Shown here in pieces: positions 16,753 through 25,193 of a stretch of DNA of 64,000 nt. The position numbers and the translations under genes are program-made. This DNA comes from an uncultured Litoreibacter sp. GTDB lineage: Bacteria; Pseudomonadota; Alphaproteobacteria; Rhodobacterales; Rhodobacteraceae. The stretch is from NCBI RefSeq assembly GCF_947501785.1, contig NZ_CANMXB010000001.1:1-64000 (forward strand). Direction: 5' to 3'. The notes beneath the pieces are model-generated. The model was given only the letters and a program-made list of their open reading frames with translations, ran no database searches and was not told where the DNA came from. Numbering within the stretch: the stretch's first letter is position 1; every line of letters starts with the position of its first letter.

Positions 16753-17097
16753 TTAGTACATGCCGCCCTCGGAAGAGTCTTCAATCGTTCGCTTTTGCCG
16801 CTCATACGCAGCGCGGCATCCGGCATCATTGGGCGTGTTGCAGCTGACAATTCTGTGTTCAACCACGATCGCCCAGCCAAGGCCTTTGCGCCCGTCGCGA
16901 TAAGTCACTTCATTGCGGCGCACTTCGAATTTTTTGCCGTCGATTGTGATGAACGTGTCTTCAAGCCTCTTGGTTTCAACGACTGGATTGAAATTCGGTG
17001 CAGCGGATGTCGATGACGCGATCTCTTCATCGACAGTATCGCAGGCCGCCAAAAGTGACAGGGTTGCCGCGGCAAAAACTATGTCTTTGAAATTCAT
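16753..17097 (-). CDS. Small lipoprotein of unknown function
   Basis: A 114-residue protein with a lipoprotein signal (MNFKDIVFAAATLSLLAAC, Cys19). The mature part has two short beta-like segments, TFITIDGKKFEVRRNEVTYR and GLGWAIVVEHRIVSC, with a pair of cysteines (SCNTPNDAGC) that could form a disulfide in the periplasm. I do not recognise a family. The ATG at 17097 sits at the signal peptide; upstream in-frame starts add non-signal sequence. It precedes metY on the same strand but is probably separately transcribed. Confidence 0.7.
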   Translation of the reverse strand: MNFKDIVFAAATLSLLAACDTVDEEIASSTSAAPNFNPVVETKRLEDTFITIDGKKFEVRRNEVTYRDGRKGLGWAIVVEHRIVSCNTPNDAGCRAAYERQKRTIEDSSEGGMY

Positions 17098-17194
17098 TGT
17101 TCTCTCCAAAACTGTAATCAGTTCACTTGCTACTGACGGTAATAATGTACCAGCTTTGGGGTGTGTTTGGGAGAAAAAACTCAGCGCAGCGATT

Positions 17195-17656
17195 CTAGGC
17201 GGGGCGCAATCCGGTTTCGACCAACATGCCACGGCGCTTGGCTTCGTAGTAATACCCTCGGGCATACCAGCTGACGGCGGTCGCCTCGTCCCCGTCAGAC
17301 ACCAGCCACGCGCCGCGCAGGTACTTGCCCGCGTATTTCAGATTTGTTTCCGCATCCAACAGCGAGGATGGCGGGCCGCGATGACCCATCGTGCGTGCCG
17401 TTTGCGGCAATATCTGCATTAGCCCCCAATAGGGGCCATTTCGGGCGTCCGCGCGGTAGTCGCTTTCGCGCTGGATGACACGGTGCAGCAGGCTTTCGGG
17501 AATATCGTGGATGGCGGCCCATTTCACAATGAGCGCGCGCATTTGCGGGGTTTCCCCAGGATAGAGAGCGGCCGCTGAAGGCGCTGCAGGAGGGGGGTCG
17601 GACCGGCCGCAGGCTGAGAGCGCAAGGCCGGCAACAAGAAATGCGCGTCTGTTCAT
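17195..17656 (-). CDS. Lytic transglycosylase SLT-domain lipoprotein
   Basis: A 153-residue lipoprotein (lipobox LALSAC, Cys16) carrying a compact SLT domain that cleaves the glycan strands of peptidoglycan. The catalytic Glu64 is in HRVIQRESDYRADARNG. The family motif GLMQILPQTARTMG follows, then the NLKYAGKYLRGAWLVSDGDE stretch and the Tyr-rich end AVSWYARGYYYEAKRRG. The ATG at 17656 is chosen because the signal peptide starts there. It is a minimal enzyme with no extra substrate-binding modules and lies alone, divergent from the VOC gene. Confidence 0.88.
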   Translation of the reverse strand: MNRRAFLVAGLALSACGRSDPPPAAPSAAALYPGETPQMRALIVKWAAIHDIPESLLHRVIQRESDYRADARNGPYWGLMQILPQTARTMGHRGPPSSLLDAETNLKYAGKYLRGAWLVSDGDEATAVSWYARGYYYEAKRRGMLVETGLRPA

Positions 17657-17778
17657 GCGGTGCAACATAGAGGTCGGCAAGAGGGCGAGCCATGGTTGTT
17701 TTCGCTCACCGGCACTGTTCTGCCGATGTTGGGTGGTCTGTGGCGGTAAATGCGGAATTCGCGGTTGTCACTCACTTT

Positions 17779-17796
17779 TGTATACAATAGTATACA
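17779..17796. promoter_or_regulatory. GTATAC-type palindromic operator at VOC gene start
   Basis: TGTATAC (17779-17785), AATA, GTATACA (17790-17796) is a perfect 7-4-7 inverted repeat that ends four bases before the ATG at 17801. GTATAC-containing palindromes are typical targets of GntR-family repressors; no such regulator is in the window. Its position over the expected ribosome-binding site suggests repression or a leaderless transcript. Confidence 0.5.
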
Positions 17797-17800
17797 GACC

Positions 17801-18214
17801 ATGTTGACACCTTTCCATCTCGCCTATCACGTCACAGATCTTGAAGCCGCCCGCCGATTTTATGGCGGCGTTCTGGGGTGCGCGGAGGGCCGTTCCACCG
17901 ACAGCTGGGTCGACTTTGACTTCTTCGGCCATCAAATATCGCTGCATCTTGGCGCACCTTTCGAAAATGCCAACACCGGCAAGGTTGGCGACCATATGGT
18001 GCCTATGCCTCATCTCGGGCTCGTTTTGGGATATGATGATTGGCGAACGCTCGCGGATAGGTTGCAGGCCGCGCGCACTGAATGGGTGCTGGAGCCGTCC
18101 GTGCGGTTCGAAGGGGAACCGGGAGAGCAATGGACCATGTTTTTCCGTGATCCATCCGGAAACCCTATAGAGATCAAAGGGTTCAAAGACCTAAGTGGCG
18201 TGTTCGCAGGCTAG
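17801..18214 (+). CDS. VOC family (glyoxalase-like) protein
   Basis: A 137-residue single-domain member of the vicinal oxygen chelate fold. The start MLTPFHLAYHVTDLEAARRF is the typical first strand and helix with a metal-ligand His. FDFFGHQISLHLG supplies a second candidate ligand pair, and the end FFRDPSGNPIEIKGF carries the final Glu. Members include dioxygenases, glyoxalases and resistance proteins; the substrate is unknown. An in-frame ATG at 17750 would read through a perfect palindrome, so 17801 is preferred although it lacks a clear Shine-Dalgarno. The stop overlaps the convergent CoA-binding gene by four bases. Confidence 0.87.
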   Translation: MLTPFHLAYHVTDLEAARRFYGGVLGCAEGRSTDSWVDFDFFGHQISLHLGAPFENANTGKVGDHMVPMPHLGLVLGYDDWRTLADRLQAARTEWVLEPSVRFEGEPGEQWTMFFRDPSGNPIEIKGFKDLSGVFAG

Positions 18215-18684
18215 AGCCTCGACGAGATGACGCCGGTGTTAAACCCGCCCATCCGCAGCTCGCCAAACAGCCGCTGATATTCGATTTTCGGGCACCGGTT
18301 CTGAATGACAACCTTTCCCGCGGCTTCTGCTTTTGCCGCGGCACCTTCATGACTTACCCCAATTTGCATCCATATGGTGCGCAGTTCCGGCAGCTGCTCT
18401 AGCGCTTCATCCACAATGGCGGGCACCGCGTCAGGCTTGCGGAAGATGTCCACCATGCCGATTTTTGCGCCCTTCGGAATATCCGATAGAGAGGCATGGA
18501 TGGTCTGACCAAACAGCATCTTTCCGGCGTGGCCCGGATTGATGCCAAAAACGGTGAACCCCTTCAACGACAGGTATCGGGCCACGTAATAGCTGGGACG
18601 CACCGGGTTCATCGAGACGCCGACGCAGGCCACCACCTTGGTCGTGGTCAACACGCTGCGAATATGTTCATCAGTGTAGGTCAT
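18211..18684 (-). CDS. CoA-binding domain protein (YccU family)
   Basis: A 157-residue protein consisting of one CoA-binding Rossmann domain. The nucleotide site is VVACVGVSMNPVRPSYYVAR (about residues 17-36), followed by the strand GFTVFGINPGHAGKMLFGQ and the late motif GKVVIQNRCPKIEY. The family is widespread, and its cellular role is not settled. It stands alone on the minus strand, and its end overlaps the convergent VOC gene. Confidence 0.9.
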   Translation of the reverse strand: MTYTDEHIRSVLTTTKVVACVGVSMNPVRPSYYVARYLSLKGFTVFGINPGHAGKMLFGQTIHASLSDIPKGAKIGMVDIFRKPDAVPAIVDEALEQLPELRTIWMQIGVSHEGAAAKAEAAGKVVIQNRCPKIEYQRLFGELRMGGFNTGVISSRL

Positions 18685-18699
18685 GCTGTTCGATTAGAC

Positions 18700-18742
18700 A
18701 AAAAAGCGCCCGTGGGAAACCGAAAGGTTCTGGCACGGGCGC
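18700..18742 (-). terminator. Rho-independent terminator after zinc-ribbon gene
   Basis: Read on the minus strand, GCGCCCGTG and CACGGGCGC (18734-18742 and 18706-18714) pair perfectly, with an inner AACC/GGTT stem in the loop, and are followed by six T residues. It fits the end of the transcript from the gene at 18872-19189. Confidence 0.8.
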
Positions 18743-18871
18743 TAAGTCGCGGAACGAGGGACAGTGAATTCAGGTGCGCAGTTCCGGTGCGCATCCTGAT
18801 AAGAAGCAGGTATGCGGGCATCGCCAATCTTCCAGAGCTGGTGACAAAGATGTGAAGGCCGCAGGTGGTGA

Positions 18872-19189
18872 TCAGTCGAAGATGTCTTCTGCAAAATCCC
18901 ATGCTTCCTCCACGATGTCTGACAGGAACGACCTAAGTTTTTTGGCAGGCTTTCGCCGCTTGCGGGGCTTGGAATATGTGGAAAATTTGGGTTTTGACGC
19001 TTTGGCCGGTTTGCGCATTGGCCCCCTGACCGGGGACGAAGCGGGCGCTGGTGATTTCAGCCACTTCATTTCATGCAATGGGGCCCCGCATGACCCGCAG
19101 GCCAGCTCGTGCCCATGGCGAGCCGTGGGTTTCAGCACTGTGCGGGCACTGCAATAACAGCAGGTTGCTATTTTGACGGCGTGGGGCAA
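18872..19189 (-). CDS. Zinc-ribbon protein with basic middle and acidic tail
   Basis: A 105-residue protein with three distinct parts. The N-terminus has two knuckles, CCYC (residues 10-13) and CGSC (about 32-35), that should bind one zinc ion. The middle is a run rich in Lys, Arg, Pro and Ser (such as KASKPKFSTYSKPRKRRKPAK) that could touch nucleic acid. The last 20 residues are acidic and aromatic. I recognise no named family; similar small zinc-ribbon proteins occur in related bacteria. It lies just downstream of rlmB on the same strand (15 bases between), so it is likely co-transcribed, ending at the terminator near 18700. Confidence 0.72.
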   Translation of the reverse strand: MPHAVKIATCCYCSARTVLKPTARHGHELACGSCGAPLHEMKWLKSPAPASSPVRGPMRKPAKASKPKFSTYSKPRKRRKPAKKLRSFLSDIVEEAWDFAEDIFD

Positions 19190-19203
19190 GTTGGTGGCTC
19201 CGG

Positions 19204-19986
19204 TTACGACTTTACCTGCACCTCATATAGGGACACCGCCGCCGCGTTCGAGACGTTGAGTGAACCAAACCCGCCAGAAGCGTCGATTCTGACCAATTGG
19301 TCGCAGGTCTCTTTGGTTTTGTCCCTGAGGCCCGGCCCCTCCGCGCCCAGAACCAGCGCGATTGCCCCGTTATTGCCTTGGATCGCTTCATGAAGCGTCC
19401 CGTCCGCCTCGCCATCCAGCCCGAGCAGGGTGTAGCCCATCTCGCGCAGCGCCTCCATGGTGGTGGCGAGGTTCTTGATGCGCAAGTATGGCTGACGCTC
19501 CAAAGCGCCGGATGCCGTTTTTGCGAGTGCTCCGGTTTCCGGGGCGGAATGACGATGGGGGGCAACAACAGCGCGCGCGCCGAAGACCTCGGCAGACCGC
19601 AGGATTGCGCCCACATTATGTGGGTCTGTGACCCGGTCGAGCAGGATCACCCGCGCGGGCTGCCCGCGCGGCGCGCAGATATCCGACAGATTGCCCCAGT
19701 CCAACGGCTTGACCTCCAGCGCGGCGCCTTGATGGACCGACTGAGGGTCAATCGGGGCCGCAAATTTTCGCGGGTCGGAAATCTCGGGCTCCATCCCTGA
19801 GGCGGCGATCACATCCGCGAGCCTGTCAAAGGCGTTCTTGGTCACGACCAGCCTCAGCCTTTCGCGCATCGGGTTTTCCAACGCATCGCGCACGGCGTGG
19901 ATGCCAAAGAGCCAAACGGTTTCAGCGGCGGACGCGCGTTTGTCGCGCTCTTTCTGGACGACCCATGCGGGTTTTTTCTGCTTCAT
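19204..19986 (-). CDS. rlmB: 23S rRNA (guanosine-2'-O-)-methyltransferase RlmB
   Basis: A 260-residue SpoU/TrmH-type methyltransferase that puts a 2'-O-methyl on a guanosine of the 23S rRNA peptidyl-transferase region. The N-terminal substrate-binding domain starts at VWLFGIHAVRDALENP. The SPOUT knot motifs are VTDPHNVGAILRSAEVFGA (motif 1), ALVLGAEGPGLRDKT (motif 2) and GSLNVSNAAAVSLYE (motif 3). The ATG at 19986 gives the standard length. It is followed by the tRNA-Tyr gene on the opposite strand and precedes the zinc-ribbon gene. Confidence 0.94.
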   Translation of the reverse strand: MKQKKPAWVVQKERDKRASAAETVWLFGIHAVRDALENPMRERLRLVVTKNAFDRLADVIAASGMEPEISDPRKFAAPIDPQSVHQGAALEVKPLDWGNLSDICAPRGQPARVILLDRVTDPHNVGAILRSAEVFGARAVVAPHRHSAPETGALAKTASGALERQPYLRIKNLATTMEALREMGYTLLGLDGEADGTLHEAIQGNNGAIALVLGAEGPGLRDKTKETCDQLVRIDASGGFGSLNVSNAAAVSLYEVQVKS

Positions 19987-20081
19987 AGCGGGGTGTTGAC
20001 CATCTGCGGGACAAAAGCGCAAGAGCGGCGGCGTTTTGATGTTGACGACGCAGGGGGCGGCCTTTAGATCAGCCGCCTAGT

Positions 20082-20165
20082 GGGCGACAGGCCGCAAGGT
20101 GTGGCAGGGGACTGTAACTCCCTCGCGGAGACGCACGCCTGGTTCGATTCCAGGGTCGCCCACCA
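20082..20165 (+). tRNA. tRNA-Tyr (GTA)
   Basis: Acceptor arms GGGCGAC (20082-20088) and GTCGCCC (20155-20161) pair fully. The anticodon loop CTGTAAC carries GTA. The T arm is CCTGG-TTCGATT-CCAGG (20138-20154). The long variable arm makes this a class II tRNA, as bacterial tRNA-Tyr is. Discriminator A and an encoded CCA end the gene. Confidence 0.95.
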
Positions 20166-20476
20166 CTTCACTCCTTTCAAAACGAGTAAAATGTCACTCA
20201 TTCAGAATGTTCATACATTTCTGAGGGTTGACTGGGGTACGAGTGCGGGCTCTCATGCCAAAGTCTCTACCGGCCGTGGCCGACCGCAGTCTGAGTCGGC
20301 CGCCATATGGCTGAGCGTGTGAAGGGGCACTGGCAGGTTGCCATTGCGCTTCAAACGTGGCGGCTGCCCAAGTGCGCGCGCTACGAAACAATCGATGCTG
20401 CATTCACATTGTAACTGTATACCTTGCGTGACGCTCATTATGTCTCGTGGAGAGCCCTGCATAAGCCCAGGTACAT
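20166..20476. other. Noncoding stretch downstream of tRNA-Tyr
   Basis: About 310 bases with no gene I can support. Open frames on the minus strand (69 codons or fewer) overlap one another in different frames and show no family motif. The first part is AT-richer than the surroundings. As tRNA 3' ends are common integration sites, this could be a scar of a lost element, but I see no repeat of the tRNA end to prove it. It may also hold the terminators of the tRNA and of the minus-strand operon. Confidence 0.35.
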
Positions 20477-21643
20477 TTAGTCAGCATCAGGACGTCGGCC
20501 CATAACGCTAAGCAGTGCGAAAGCTAGAACGGCCCAAATGATCGACAATTGGATGGCCATTTTGAAGCTGACGAATTGGGCTGTTAGCCCCATCAAAGGA
20601 CTTGCGAGCAAGCCACCCATAAAAAGGCTGTTCATGTACAGTGACGTTGCTCGCGCAAGCCGCCCTTTTGCAAACTCCTGAACATAGGTCAGCCCGACCG
20701 CAGCGAATATTCCATAATACAAGCCTTCCAGTGCCGCGCCGTAGATCAGTTGGGGCAGCGTGGAAACGTTCGACAAGACCACCAATGCGACAACGGCAAT
20801 CACAGCGGCGGCGCGCAAGGCATCACGGGGCCCAAGTCTTTGAATGATCCAAGGCGATGACAGGATCGCCGCTATTTCAACGAAAGTTTTGACCGAAAGA
20901 GAGAGTCCTGGGGCGTAAGTCGGCAATGCCGCCTCTCGGATGTAAAACAAGGGGAGGGCGCTCATTGACATGGAATGAGCCAATGCGAAGGCCAGGCAAA
21001 CGCCCGCTGCCAGCCACAGCCCGGTATTGGCGGGTTGGGTGGACGTGTCTGCGAAGTCGTTGGCCGTATTGGCAGGCGGTGCCGAAAAGGCTTTGGGCAT
21101 CACGGCCATCCACAGCAAAAGCCAGACCGCGCACAACCCCAACGCCATCCAAAACACTGCATAGGAGGAGGACACGCTGGCGATTGAGAAGCTGGCGGCG
21201 GGGGCCAGCATCCAGCCCAACGAGGTCATCGCACGGAGATATGAGTTGTAACGAGGGATGTTCAGCCCATCAGTTTCCGCCATTAACCGGCCAAAGCTGT
21301 ACATTGTCGAAACCGCGGCGTTCGAGATGGCAAAACACGGGCTTGCAAACAAAACCAGCACCCAGAAATTCGCGAATACCAAAATCGAGGTCACACCAGC
21401 CCCAAAGGCCACGACTGATGCTAAGACCAATGGCGCAATCGGTGTGCCTGCATCGATCCATTCGCCATATTGTCGGTTGACGACCAATGTCAGCGTCAGC
21501 GTTGTCGACGCGTAGACGCTGATGAACCAGGGGTCCTGACCGAGCGTTTCTACAATGTAGACACCCATGTATGGTATAACTGAGGCATTGCAGATCACAC
21601 CTGTGAGCAGCAGCAAAAGGGCGGCCTTCGCACGATGGGTCAT
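20477..21643 (-). CDS. MFS transporter, sugar-efflux-like
   Basis: A 388-residue major facilitator protein with about twelve transmembrane helices. Stretches such as AALLLLLTGVICNASVIPYM and the middle loop after FSAPPANTANDFADTS fit the 6+6 layout. The helix pattern and the family-like GRLMAETDG and RAMTSLGWMLAPAASF segments resemble sugar efflux (SetA-like) transporters. The ATG at 21643 has GAGGTG upstream and is preferred over 21661. It is the last gene of the ugp operon, starting seven bases after the second UgpE-like gene. Export of sugar left after dephosphorylation is a plausible role but unproven. Confidence 0.75.
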   Translation of the reverse strand: MTHRAKAALLLLLTGVICNASVIPYMGVYIVETLGQDPWFISVYASTTLTLTLVVNRQYGEWIDAGTPIAPLVLASVVAFGAGVTSILVFANFWVLVLFASPCFAISNAAVSTMYSFGRLMAETDGLNIPRYNSYLRAMTSLGWMLAPAASFSIASVSSSYAVFWMALGLCAVWLLLWMAVMPKAFSAPPANTANDFADTSTQPANTGLWLAAGVCLAFALAHSMSMSALPLFYIREAALPTYAPGLSLSVKTFVEIAAILSSPWIIQRLGPRDALRAAAVIAVVALVVLSNVSTLPQLIYGAALEGLYYGIFAAVGLTYVQEFAKGRLARATSLYMNSLFMGGLLASPLMGLTAQFVSFKMAIQLSIIWAVLAFALLSVMGRRPDAD

Positions 21644-21650
21644 TGGCACC

Positions 21651-22484
21651 TCAGAACGCATTTTTTTCGTCGGCCAAGGCCCGGAAAAAGTAACGCTGAA
21701 AGATCAACACAAGGATCAGCGGCGGAAGTATCGAAAGCATGATGAGCGCCATGCCCGGCCCGCTTTCCTGCCCGATCAGCCGTATGCCGCGCACAAGCGT
21801 ATAGCGGCTTTCGTCGGTGCTGATCATGAGTGGCCAAAGATACTGGTTCCACCCGATCATGAATGTGACGACAAAAATTGCACCGCCCCGCTTCCATGAC
21901 AGCGGTACGATGAAATCCAAGAAGAACCTGACGGGCCCGGCGCCATCCAATTTGGCGGCCTCAAGATACTCGTTTGGAAAGCCCAGAAAGAGTTGCCGAA
22001 AGAACAGCGTGCCAAGGGCGACCGCAAGCATCGGTAGTACCATTCCGAGATGAGTATTGATCAGCCCCAATGCGTCTGTGACGAGGAACGTAGTGATAAA
22101 GCGGCTTTCCAACGGCAACAGCAATGTGGCGAGCGTCAGCCAGAACAGAAATCCCGCAAATGGCAGGCGAAAATACACCATTGCATAGGCCCCGCACAGG
22201 GAGACCAGCGTCGTGCACCCTGCCACGCCAAGGGCGATGATGAGCGAATTTTTCATCATGTCCAAGGCCGTGATCTGATCGGTGAACCCAGCCTGCATGG
22301 TCAACACCTGGGCGTAGTTCTCTGGTCCGTTGAGGCCGGGAACCAACATCAACCCGTCCTGAACCAACGTTCCCGTTTGATGCGTGGAAGACGCAAAGAT
22401 GATCAGGATTGGCAGCATCAAAAAGGCCACGCCGGCAAGCAGGATAATGTGGTTTCCCGCCGCACGCAGCGTGTGAATTGACAT
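21651..22484 (-). CDS. Second UgpE-like carbohydrate ABC permease
   Basis: A 277-residue MalG-type inner membrane permease with six TM segments. The EAA loop is NEYLEAAKLDGAGPVRFFLD (about residues 180-199). It is clearly paralogous to the UgpE protein encoded at 24348, sharing blocks such as MKNSLI, AYAMVYFR, LLPLE, FFRQ and WNQYLWPL. It has no binding protein, ATPase or UgpA-type partner of its own, so it may pair with the local UgpA and UgpC. ATG 22484 is preferred; a GTG at 22493 overlaps the upstream stop. The extra permease is unusual for ugp operons. Confidence 0.85.
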   Translation of the reverse strand: MSIHTLRAAGNHIILLAGVAFLMLPILIIFASSTHQTGTLVQDGLMLVPGLNGPENYAQVLTMQAGFTDQITALDMMKNSLIIALGVAGCTTLVSLCGAYAMVYFRLPFAGFLFWLTLATLLLPLESRFITTFLVTDALGLINTHLGMVLPMLAVALGTLFFRQLFLGFPNEYLEAAKLDGAGPVRFFLDFIVPLSWKRGGAIFVVTFMIGWNQYLWPLMISTDESRYTLVRGIRLIGQESGPGMALIMLSILPPLILVLIFQRYFFRALADEKNAF

Positions 22485-22489
22485 AGTTG

Positions 22490-23275
22490 TCACGCCTTGA
22501 AAGCGGCCTGAGAAATGGTGAGGAGTTCGTCGAATATGTCAGGCGATCCCGCGATAACGCGGCCTCCATCCTGCAGCATTTCCTCCGCACTTTGGCATTC
22601 AATTTGGCCGCCCGCCTCGGCAATGAATAATTGCCCGGCCAGGCAATCCCATGCGTTCATATGCGGCTCAGCGTAGCCAATCAGCCGGCCTGCAGCGACG
22701 TAAGATAGCATCAAGCCGCCCGATGCATTGCGAAAGAAGATGCCGCCGCGCGCAGAGAGCGCAGCGATCAGGTCGGCGGCCATATGTGTGGCCGTTCGCC
22801 CGTTCATACCCACACCAACACTGCCATCGTTCAGCCCGCTGGTGCGCGCGATAGACATCTTCGCCCCATTGACGAAGGCGCCTTGGCCCCTTGCGCCCCA
22901 AAACAGTTCGCCGCCAGACGGTTCATAAATTGCCCCGAGCTGAGTCTGGTCATCCTTCACGCAAGCCAGGATCACACACCATTGCGGTATTCCGGCGACG
23001 AAATTTGCCGTGCCGTCTATTGGGTCGATCACCCATGTCCACCCGGACCGAGACACCACATCGTCATATTCCTCCCCAACAATCCCGTCTTCGGGGAAAG
23101 CCGCAGCCAGCCGGGAGCGCACGAAGGTTTCCACCTCAAGATCGGCGTTCGATACCATGTCTTGCGCGCCCTTGGATTTGATGTCCAAAGAAGAAATGTC
23201 TTTGAAATACCCCAACGCCATGGCTCCGGCGTCCCGCGCAATGCTTTTGGCAGCGGTAAGCCGGGCTGTTGTCAT
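22490..23275 (-). CDS. Inositol monophosphatase family phosphatase
   Basis: A 261-residue metal-dependent phosphatase. The metal ligands are GEEY (residues 67-70) and DPIDGTANF (84-92), and the second signature [19 protein letters not shown] is near the C-terminus. The TAN sequence after DG is the standard IMPase form, unlike the HisN-like protein at 6486. Family members hydrolyse myo-inositol phosphate, sugar phosphates or nucleotide phosphates. It sits between ugpC and the second permease with four-base overlaps on both sides, taking the place usually held by ugpQ. A role in releasing phosphate from imported sugar or inositol phosphates is likely but inferred. Confidence 0.88.
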   Translation of the reverse strand: MTTARLTAAKSIARDAGAMALGYFKDISSLDIKSKGAQDMVSNADLEVETFVRSRLAAAFPEDGIVGEEYDDVVSRSGWTWVIDPIDGTANFVAGIPQWCVILACVKDDQTQLGAIYEPSGGELFWGARGQGAFVNGAKMSIARTSGLNDGSVGVGMNGRTATHMAADLIAALSARGGIFFRNASGGLMLSYVAAGRLIGYAEPHMNAWDCLAGQLFIAEAGGQIECQSAEEMLQDGGRVIAGSPDIFDELLTISQAAFKA

Positions 23276-24348
23276 ACCAGCCGCTCACCTGTGTCCTTGC
23301 GGAACACAAACGCGGTCGCTGGATCGAAGCTGAGGCGCAACGCGGCGTCGAGGTCAGGCAGCAAAGCCTTGTTGCCTTTCAGGCAAATCTCCAGCTCATC
23401 GCCTTCGTCGTTGGTCGCTCCTTGCAAAGCCCCATAGACAAGGTTTTCGCCGCCATGCTGCTCTACCAGATCGACACGCATGTCCAATTGTCCCTTGGCG
23501 GATTGCGTCATTACGTCGGGACGCACACCAAGCACCAGTTCGGTTTGTTCCGGTAGGTCCTTGAACCCCGCCAGTTTCAGCGTTCCGTTGTTCAGTGTCT
23601 TGCCGTCATATGTCACGGGGATCAGGTTGATCTGCGGCGCGCCGATAAAGGAGGCAACGAAGAGGGTTTTCGGATTGGAATACAGCTCCATCGGAGCCCC
23701 CATCTGCTCTACCAGCCCTTCGTTAATGACCGCCAGCCGATCCGCCAAAGTCATCGCTTCGGTCTGGTCATGGGTCACGTAAATCGAAGTCACATTCATG
23801 CGCCGTTGCAGCCGCTTAATCTCGATCCGCATCTGCACGCGCAGCTTGGCATCAAGGTTCGACAGTGGTTCATCAAACAGGAAGACCTGCGGGTTGCGCA
23901 CAATCGCACGGCCCATGGCGACGCGCTGCCGCTGCCCGCCGGACAGTTGATTGGGCTGGCGGTCGAGGAACTGGTCGATCTTCAGCATGGAGGCCGCTTC
24001 ATTGACCCGCTTCTCAATCTCTGCCTTGTCCATCTTCCGGTTCTTCAGCCCGTAAGACATGTTCCCGCGCACCGACATATGCGGATAAAGCGCGTAGTTC
24101 TGAAACACCATCGCTACGTCCCGCTCTGACGGGGAGACGTCGTTGATCACCCGGTCCCCGATGGAGATGTCACCTCCGGAAATGCTTTCCAGCCCCGCCA
24201 CCATCCGCAGCAAAGTGGATTTGCCGCAGCCTGAGGGACCGACGAACACAATCATCTCGCCGGATTTGATATCCATGTCGACGCCGCGAATGGCTTCCGC
24301 CCCGTTGGGGTAGGTCTTGCGGACGGATTTTAGTTGAACACCCGACAT
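23272..24348 (-). CDS. ugpC: sn-glycerol-3-phosphate ABC transporter ATPase UgpC
   Basis: A 358-residue ABC ATPase of the MalK/UgpC type that powers the permease. Walker A is GPSGCGKST (residues 37-45), the signature is [19 protein letters not shown], and Walker B is [18 protein letters not shown]. The C-terminal TOBE regulatory domain (about 240-355) includes [10 protein letters not shown]. It lies directly after ugpE with one shared base and overlaps the IMPase gene by four bases, so all are translated as one operon. Operon content and the strong UgpB match support the ugp assignment; other sugar ATPases look similar. Confidence 0.9.
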   Translation of the reverse strand: MSGVQLKSVRKTYPNGAEAIRGVDMDIKSGEMIVFVGPSGCGKSTLLRMVAGLESISGGDISIGDRVINDVSPSERDVAMVFQNYALYPHMSVRGNMSYGLKNRKMDKAEIEKRVNEAASMLKIDQFLDRQPNQLSGGQRQRVAMGRAIVRNPQVFLFDEPLSNLDAKLRVQMRIEIKRLQRRMNVTSIYVTHDQTEAMTLADRLAVINEGLVEQMGAPMELYSNPKTLFVASFIGAPQINLIPVTYDGKTLNNGTLKLAGFKDLPEQTELVLGVRPDVMTQSAKGQLDMRVDLVEQHGGENLVYGALQGATNDEGDELEICLKGNKALLPDLDAALRLSFDPATAFVFRKDTGERLV

Positions 24349-25193
24349 TATTTCTCGCTTTCTACGAGGCCCTTAACGAACCAGTTTTGGAAGATCAGGA
24401 CCACCAATACCGGGGGCAGGGTGGCCAGAATGGTCAGCGCAAAGGCCTTTTGGAATTGCGGCAGCTCGCCGCCTTCGTTCAGCACCTGGTAGATTTGTTT
24501 GATGCCGATCACCAAGGTGTAGTTCTCCTCCTTGGTGGTCATGATCAGCGGCCACAGATACTGGTTCCAGCCCACCACGAACATGATGATCAGGATGGCC
24601 GCGATCATGGTTTTGGACAGCGGTACCAGAATGTCGATGAAGAACCCCCATGACGTGGCCCCATCCAGCCGCGCGGCCTCTAGCAGCTCATCCGGGACGG
24701 ACCGAAAGAATTGCCGGAAGAAGAACGTGCCAGTTGCAGACGCAATCAGCGGAATGATCAACCCCGCATGCGTGTCCAGCATCCCCATGTCGGCCACCAC
24801 CTTGTAGGACGGGATGATCCGCACTTCCAAGGGCAGAAGCAGCGTCATGAAGATGATCCAGAACAGGGGCACGGCCAGTCGGAAACGGAAGTAGACGATG
24901 GCATATGCCGCCAACATCGAGATCACGACCTTGCCCACAGCAAAGCCCACGCCCAAAATCAAACTGTTCTTCAGCATCGCGGTTGCGGTGACCTTTTTCA
25001 TCACCCCGCCTTCGACAAACAGCACCTCGTTATAGGTTTCAAGAAAATGTCCGCCGGGCCAGATTTGCAGCCCCTCGCGCAAGATCGTCTCTGGCGCGTG
25101 GGTGGATGTGGCGAAGGCGACCCAGACTGGCAGCGTCATAAAGAGCGCGCCGCAGATCAGGATCAGGTGGGTTGCAATAGAAGAGCGGTTCAT
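24348..25193 (-). CDS. ugpE: sn-glycerol-3-phosphate ABC transporter permease UgpE
   Basis: A 281-residue inner-membrane permease with six TM segments, belonging to the MalG/UgpE family. The EAA loop is [20 protein letters not shown] (about residues 172-191). The sequence [20 protein letters not shown] is typical of UgpE. It overlaps ugpA by one base upstream and ugpC by one base downstream, so translation is coupled through the operon. A paralogue lies two genes downstream. Confidence 0.93.
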   Translation of the reverse strand: MNRSSIATHLILICGALFMTLPVWVAFATSTHAPETILREGLQIWPGGHFLETYNEVLFVEGGVMKKVTATAMLKNSLILGVGFAVGKVVISMLAAYAIVYFRFRLAVPLFWIIFMTLLLPLEVRIIPSYKVVADMGMLDTHAGLIIPLIASATGTFFFRQFFRSVPDELLEAARLDGATSWGFFIDILVPLSKTMIAAILIIMFVVGWNQYLWPLIMTTKEENYTLVIGIKQIYQVLNEGGELPQFQKAFALTILATLPPVLVVLIFQNWFVKGLVESEK

